In this document: positions 6,420-7,595 of the stretch, piece after piece | How the letters are laid out: every line of letters starts with the position of its first letter | Position numbering within the stretch: position 1 is the first letter of the stretch | Assembly (NCBI GenBank): GCA_029859555.1 | Contig: JAOUCV010000094.1 | Coordinates: forward strand, 1 to 7,595 | DNA: 7,595 nt | Direction: 5' to 3' | DNA from: Gammaproteobacteria bacterium | GTDB lineage: Bacteria; Pseudomonadota; Gammaproteobacteria; UBA9214 | Notes under the pieces: generated by a model | What the model saw: only the letters and a program-made list of their open reading frames with translations | What the model was told of the DNA's origin: nothing | Databases searched by the model: none | Program-made: the position numbers and the translations under genes

Positions 6420-7310
6420 TCATGTATTCAGTTGACGCAGCACATGCGCTGCATACAAACCGGCCGCATCGATACCAATACCCTCCAGGGCCCCGCGGAA
6501 CCCCCCAAAGGCGGACACCTCGAATACAATCGGACCAGCGTTTGTTTCGGCAACATCAACGGTGGTGAAGTCCAGGTCAAACAATGCCTGGGCATGCTGT
6601 GCAAGCTCTATGACGGCCTCCGGCGGCGTACAGGCGGCATAGCGGCCGCCACTGTGTATGGTCGTATTCCAGGCATCGTCCTGCGACACCCTGGCATAAC
6701 TGCCAAGATATTCGCCGCCCAGGAACACCATCCCCAGGTCGCGGCCCGGCAACTCGACTTTCTGCTGGATATACATCATCTGATTCTCTGCCTGAAAAGC
6801 AAGAATTTCATGTTCGATTTCACTGCGGTCCCTGCCGGCATCAATCACACACATGCCACGCGCCTTGGTGGAATACAGGGGTTTGAAAACTGCACTGCCG
6901 AATTCTTCCACGGCTGCAACCGCAGCCCCGATATCCTCGGTAACACAGGTTGCCGGCATGGGGATACCGGCATTGCGCAGGGTAACTGTACAACTCAGAC
7001 GGTCAATCAGGCGCAGGATGTTTACTGCCGGGCTAAAGACCCGTACCCCGGCCTGCTCGGCCACACGCAACAGTTCCAGTCGATCAAGGGTATTGGGGTC
7101 GTAACTGGCACTGATCTTCTTCACGATCAGCGCATCCAGCTGACATAAATCCTGCTCCCGGAACAGCAGGCGCTGTCGTTCCAGGTCAAGAGTAACCTCA
7201 CCCATTTCAATCACCAGCCGGTGGCCGGTCTGCGCTTCAACAGCATCGGCCAGCGCTTCCGTAGACCACTTTCCCGCTATGCCGATCACACCAATTTTGT
7301 ATTCAGCCAA
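6420..7310 (-). CDS. ATP-grasp enzyme (RimK-like), GAK-system type
   Basis: This 296-residue ATP-grasp ligase-like protein would couple ATP hydrolysis to joining a carboxylate to an amine or similar nucleophile. Residues 1-90 form the Rossmann-like N-terminal domain, beginning YKIGVIG. The central domain contains SPAVNILRLIDRLSCTVTLRNAGIPMP (93-119), the segment typical of RimK/GshB-like ligases, and FKPLYSTKARGM (142-153) with the ATP-binding Lys143. The C-terminal metal-binding part is TTVDVAETNAGPIVFEVSAFGGFRG (249-273), with Asp252 and Glu264; the usual N of the ExN motif is replaced, the motif reading EVSAF. Translation starts with TTG at 7310, overlapping the upstream gene's stop by eight bases, with an AGGGAG ribosome-binding site at good spacing. 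Neighbouring genes point to the GAK-system ATP-grasp family. The substrate is unknown. Confidence 0.87.
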   Translation of the reverse strand: MAEYKIGVIGIAGKWSTEALADAVEAQTGHRLVIEMGEVTLDLERQRLLFREQDLCQLDALIVKKISASYDPNTLDRLELLRVAEQAGVRVFSPAVNILRLIDRLSCTVTLRNAGIPMPATCVTEDIGAAVAAVEEFGSAVFKPLYSTKARGMCVIDAGRDRSEIEHEILAFQAENQMMYIQQKVELPGRDLGMVFLGGEYLGSYARVSQDDAWNTTIHSGGRYAACTPPEAVIELAQHAQALFDLDFTTVDVAETNAGPIVFEVSAFGGFRGALEGIGIDAAGLYAAHVLRQLNT

Positions 7311-7595
7311 CGAATATCTCCCTGACCGAAACCCGGAACGAGGCTGGCTCCTTCAGGTCGGCCGCCAGCACCTGCTCAAGCAGGTAACGCGCACGCAGAA
7401 ACATGGCGCGAGCCAGTGTCTTGTCCAGGATAAACCGTGTAGATGTGGCGAACGAGCGCGCCAGCCCCAGTGCCAGACGCAGTTCAAATGAACTATCACT
7501 GTTTTTCTTCGCGAATGCAGCCGCAAAACGGTAGAAATCATGCGTCAGCAGCATAATGCGCTTGCGCAACTGTGCATCGAAAACCTGCAGGCGGT
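7303..7595 (-). CDS. Unrecognised helical protein, C-terminal fragment
   Basis: An open frame enters from the right edge and ends with TGA at 7303, giving about 97 visible residues; the start lies outside the window. The visible part reads through the edge (RLQVFDAQLRKRIMLL at its beginning), so the TTG at 7569 is probably not the start. It looks predominantly alpha-helical: a Leu/Ala/Arg-rich stretch (LRLALGLARSF, then LARAMFLRARYLLEQVLAADL) precedes a short strand-like end (SFRVSVREIFVG). No catalytic motif, Cys or transmembrane segment is visible. Its stop overlaps the ATP-grasp start by eight bases, so it is in the same operon. A CofD-like protein has been named as a GAK-system partner and could be expected here. 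I see no sequence feature that confirms this, and I do not recognise the family. Confidence 0.7.
   Translation of the reverse strand, partial: RLQVFDAQLRKRIMLLTHDFYRFAAAFAKKNSDSSFELRLALGLARSFATSTRFILDKTLARAMFLRARYLLEQVLAADLKEPASFRVSVREIFVG
7318..7323 (-). promoter_or_regulatory. Ribosome-binding site deciding the TTG start of the ATP-grasp gene
   Basis: AGGGAG reads on the minus strand seven bases before TTG at 7310. It lies within the last codons of the upstream gene. No ATG lies near the expected N-terminus (the first in-frame Met is residue 36, beyond the first strand), so TTG is the best-supported start. Confidence 0.75.

Noticed and set aside
6309..7148. 279-codon open frame on the + strand
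   Set aside because: It lies opposite the ATP-grasp gene, which has clear family motifs, ribosome-binding site and tight operon spacing. The + frame protein has no recognisable domain and is rich in His/Gly/Thr as expected of an antisense shadow.
1..7595. tRNA or rRNA genes, CRISPR arrays, insertion sequences or attachment sites
   Set aside because: No cloverleaf-like segment, repeat-spacer pattern, transposase frame or terminal inverted repeats were found by eye; nearly all of the window is coding.

Overview
This window comes from a bacterium. Base composition is moderate to slightly GC-rich, genes are tightly packed, and the protein types suggest a proteobacterium, probably gammaproteobacterial. 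Nothing here (no rRNA or tRNA) fixes the taxon. No mobile element or CRISPR array is visible.

Layout: On the + strand, bases 1-1020 encode the C-terminal part of a Na+/phosphate cotransporter with a cytoplasmic PhoU-like domain and an unusual Glu/Val repeat tail. It converges on a run of minus-strand genes that fills the rest of the window. In transcription order (right to left) these are: the 3' end of an unrecognised helical protein (7595-7303); an ATP-grasp enzyme (7310-6420); an HPr-kinase-related kinase (6400-5312); a SixA-type histidine phosphatase fused to a Nudix hydrolase (5292-4327); a second histidine phosphatase (4323-3622); a calcineurin-like metallophosphoesterase (3607-2273); a small amphi-Trp domain protein (2215-1946); and a third histidine phosphatase (about 1810-1100). 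The first six are spaced by -8 to +19 bases and look like one operon whose promoter lies beyond the right edge. The last two follow gaps of 57 and 75-135 bases.

Interpretation: The ATP-grasp enzyme, HprK-related kinase and amphi-Trp protein match, from memory of the NCBIfam/TIGRFAM naming, the components of the poorly understood 'GAK system', whose substrate and product I do not know. What stands out here is the phosphate-handling set around that core: three histidine-phosphatase domains, a Nudix domain, a PPP-like metallophosphatase, two ATP-using enzymes and a phosphate transporter. A reasonable inference is a pathway that builds and degrades a phosphorylated or ligase-modified small molecule or protein, with phosphate recovered by hydrolases. 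The specific chemistry cannot be read from the sequence.
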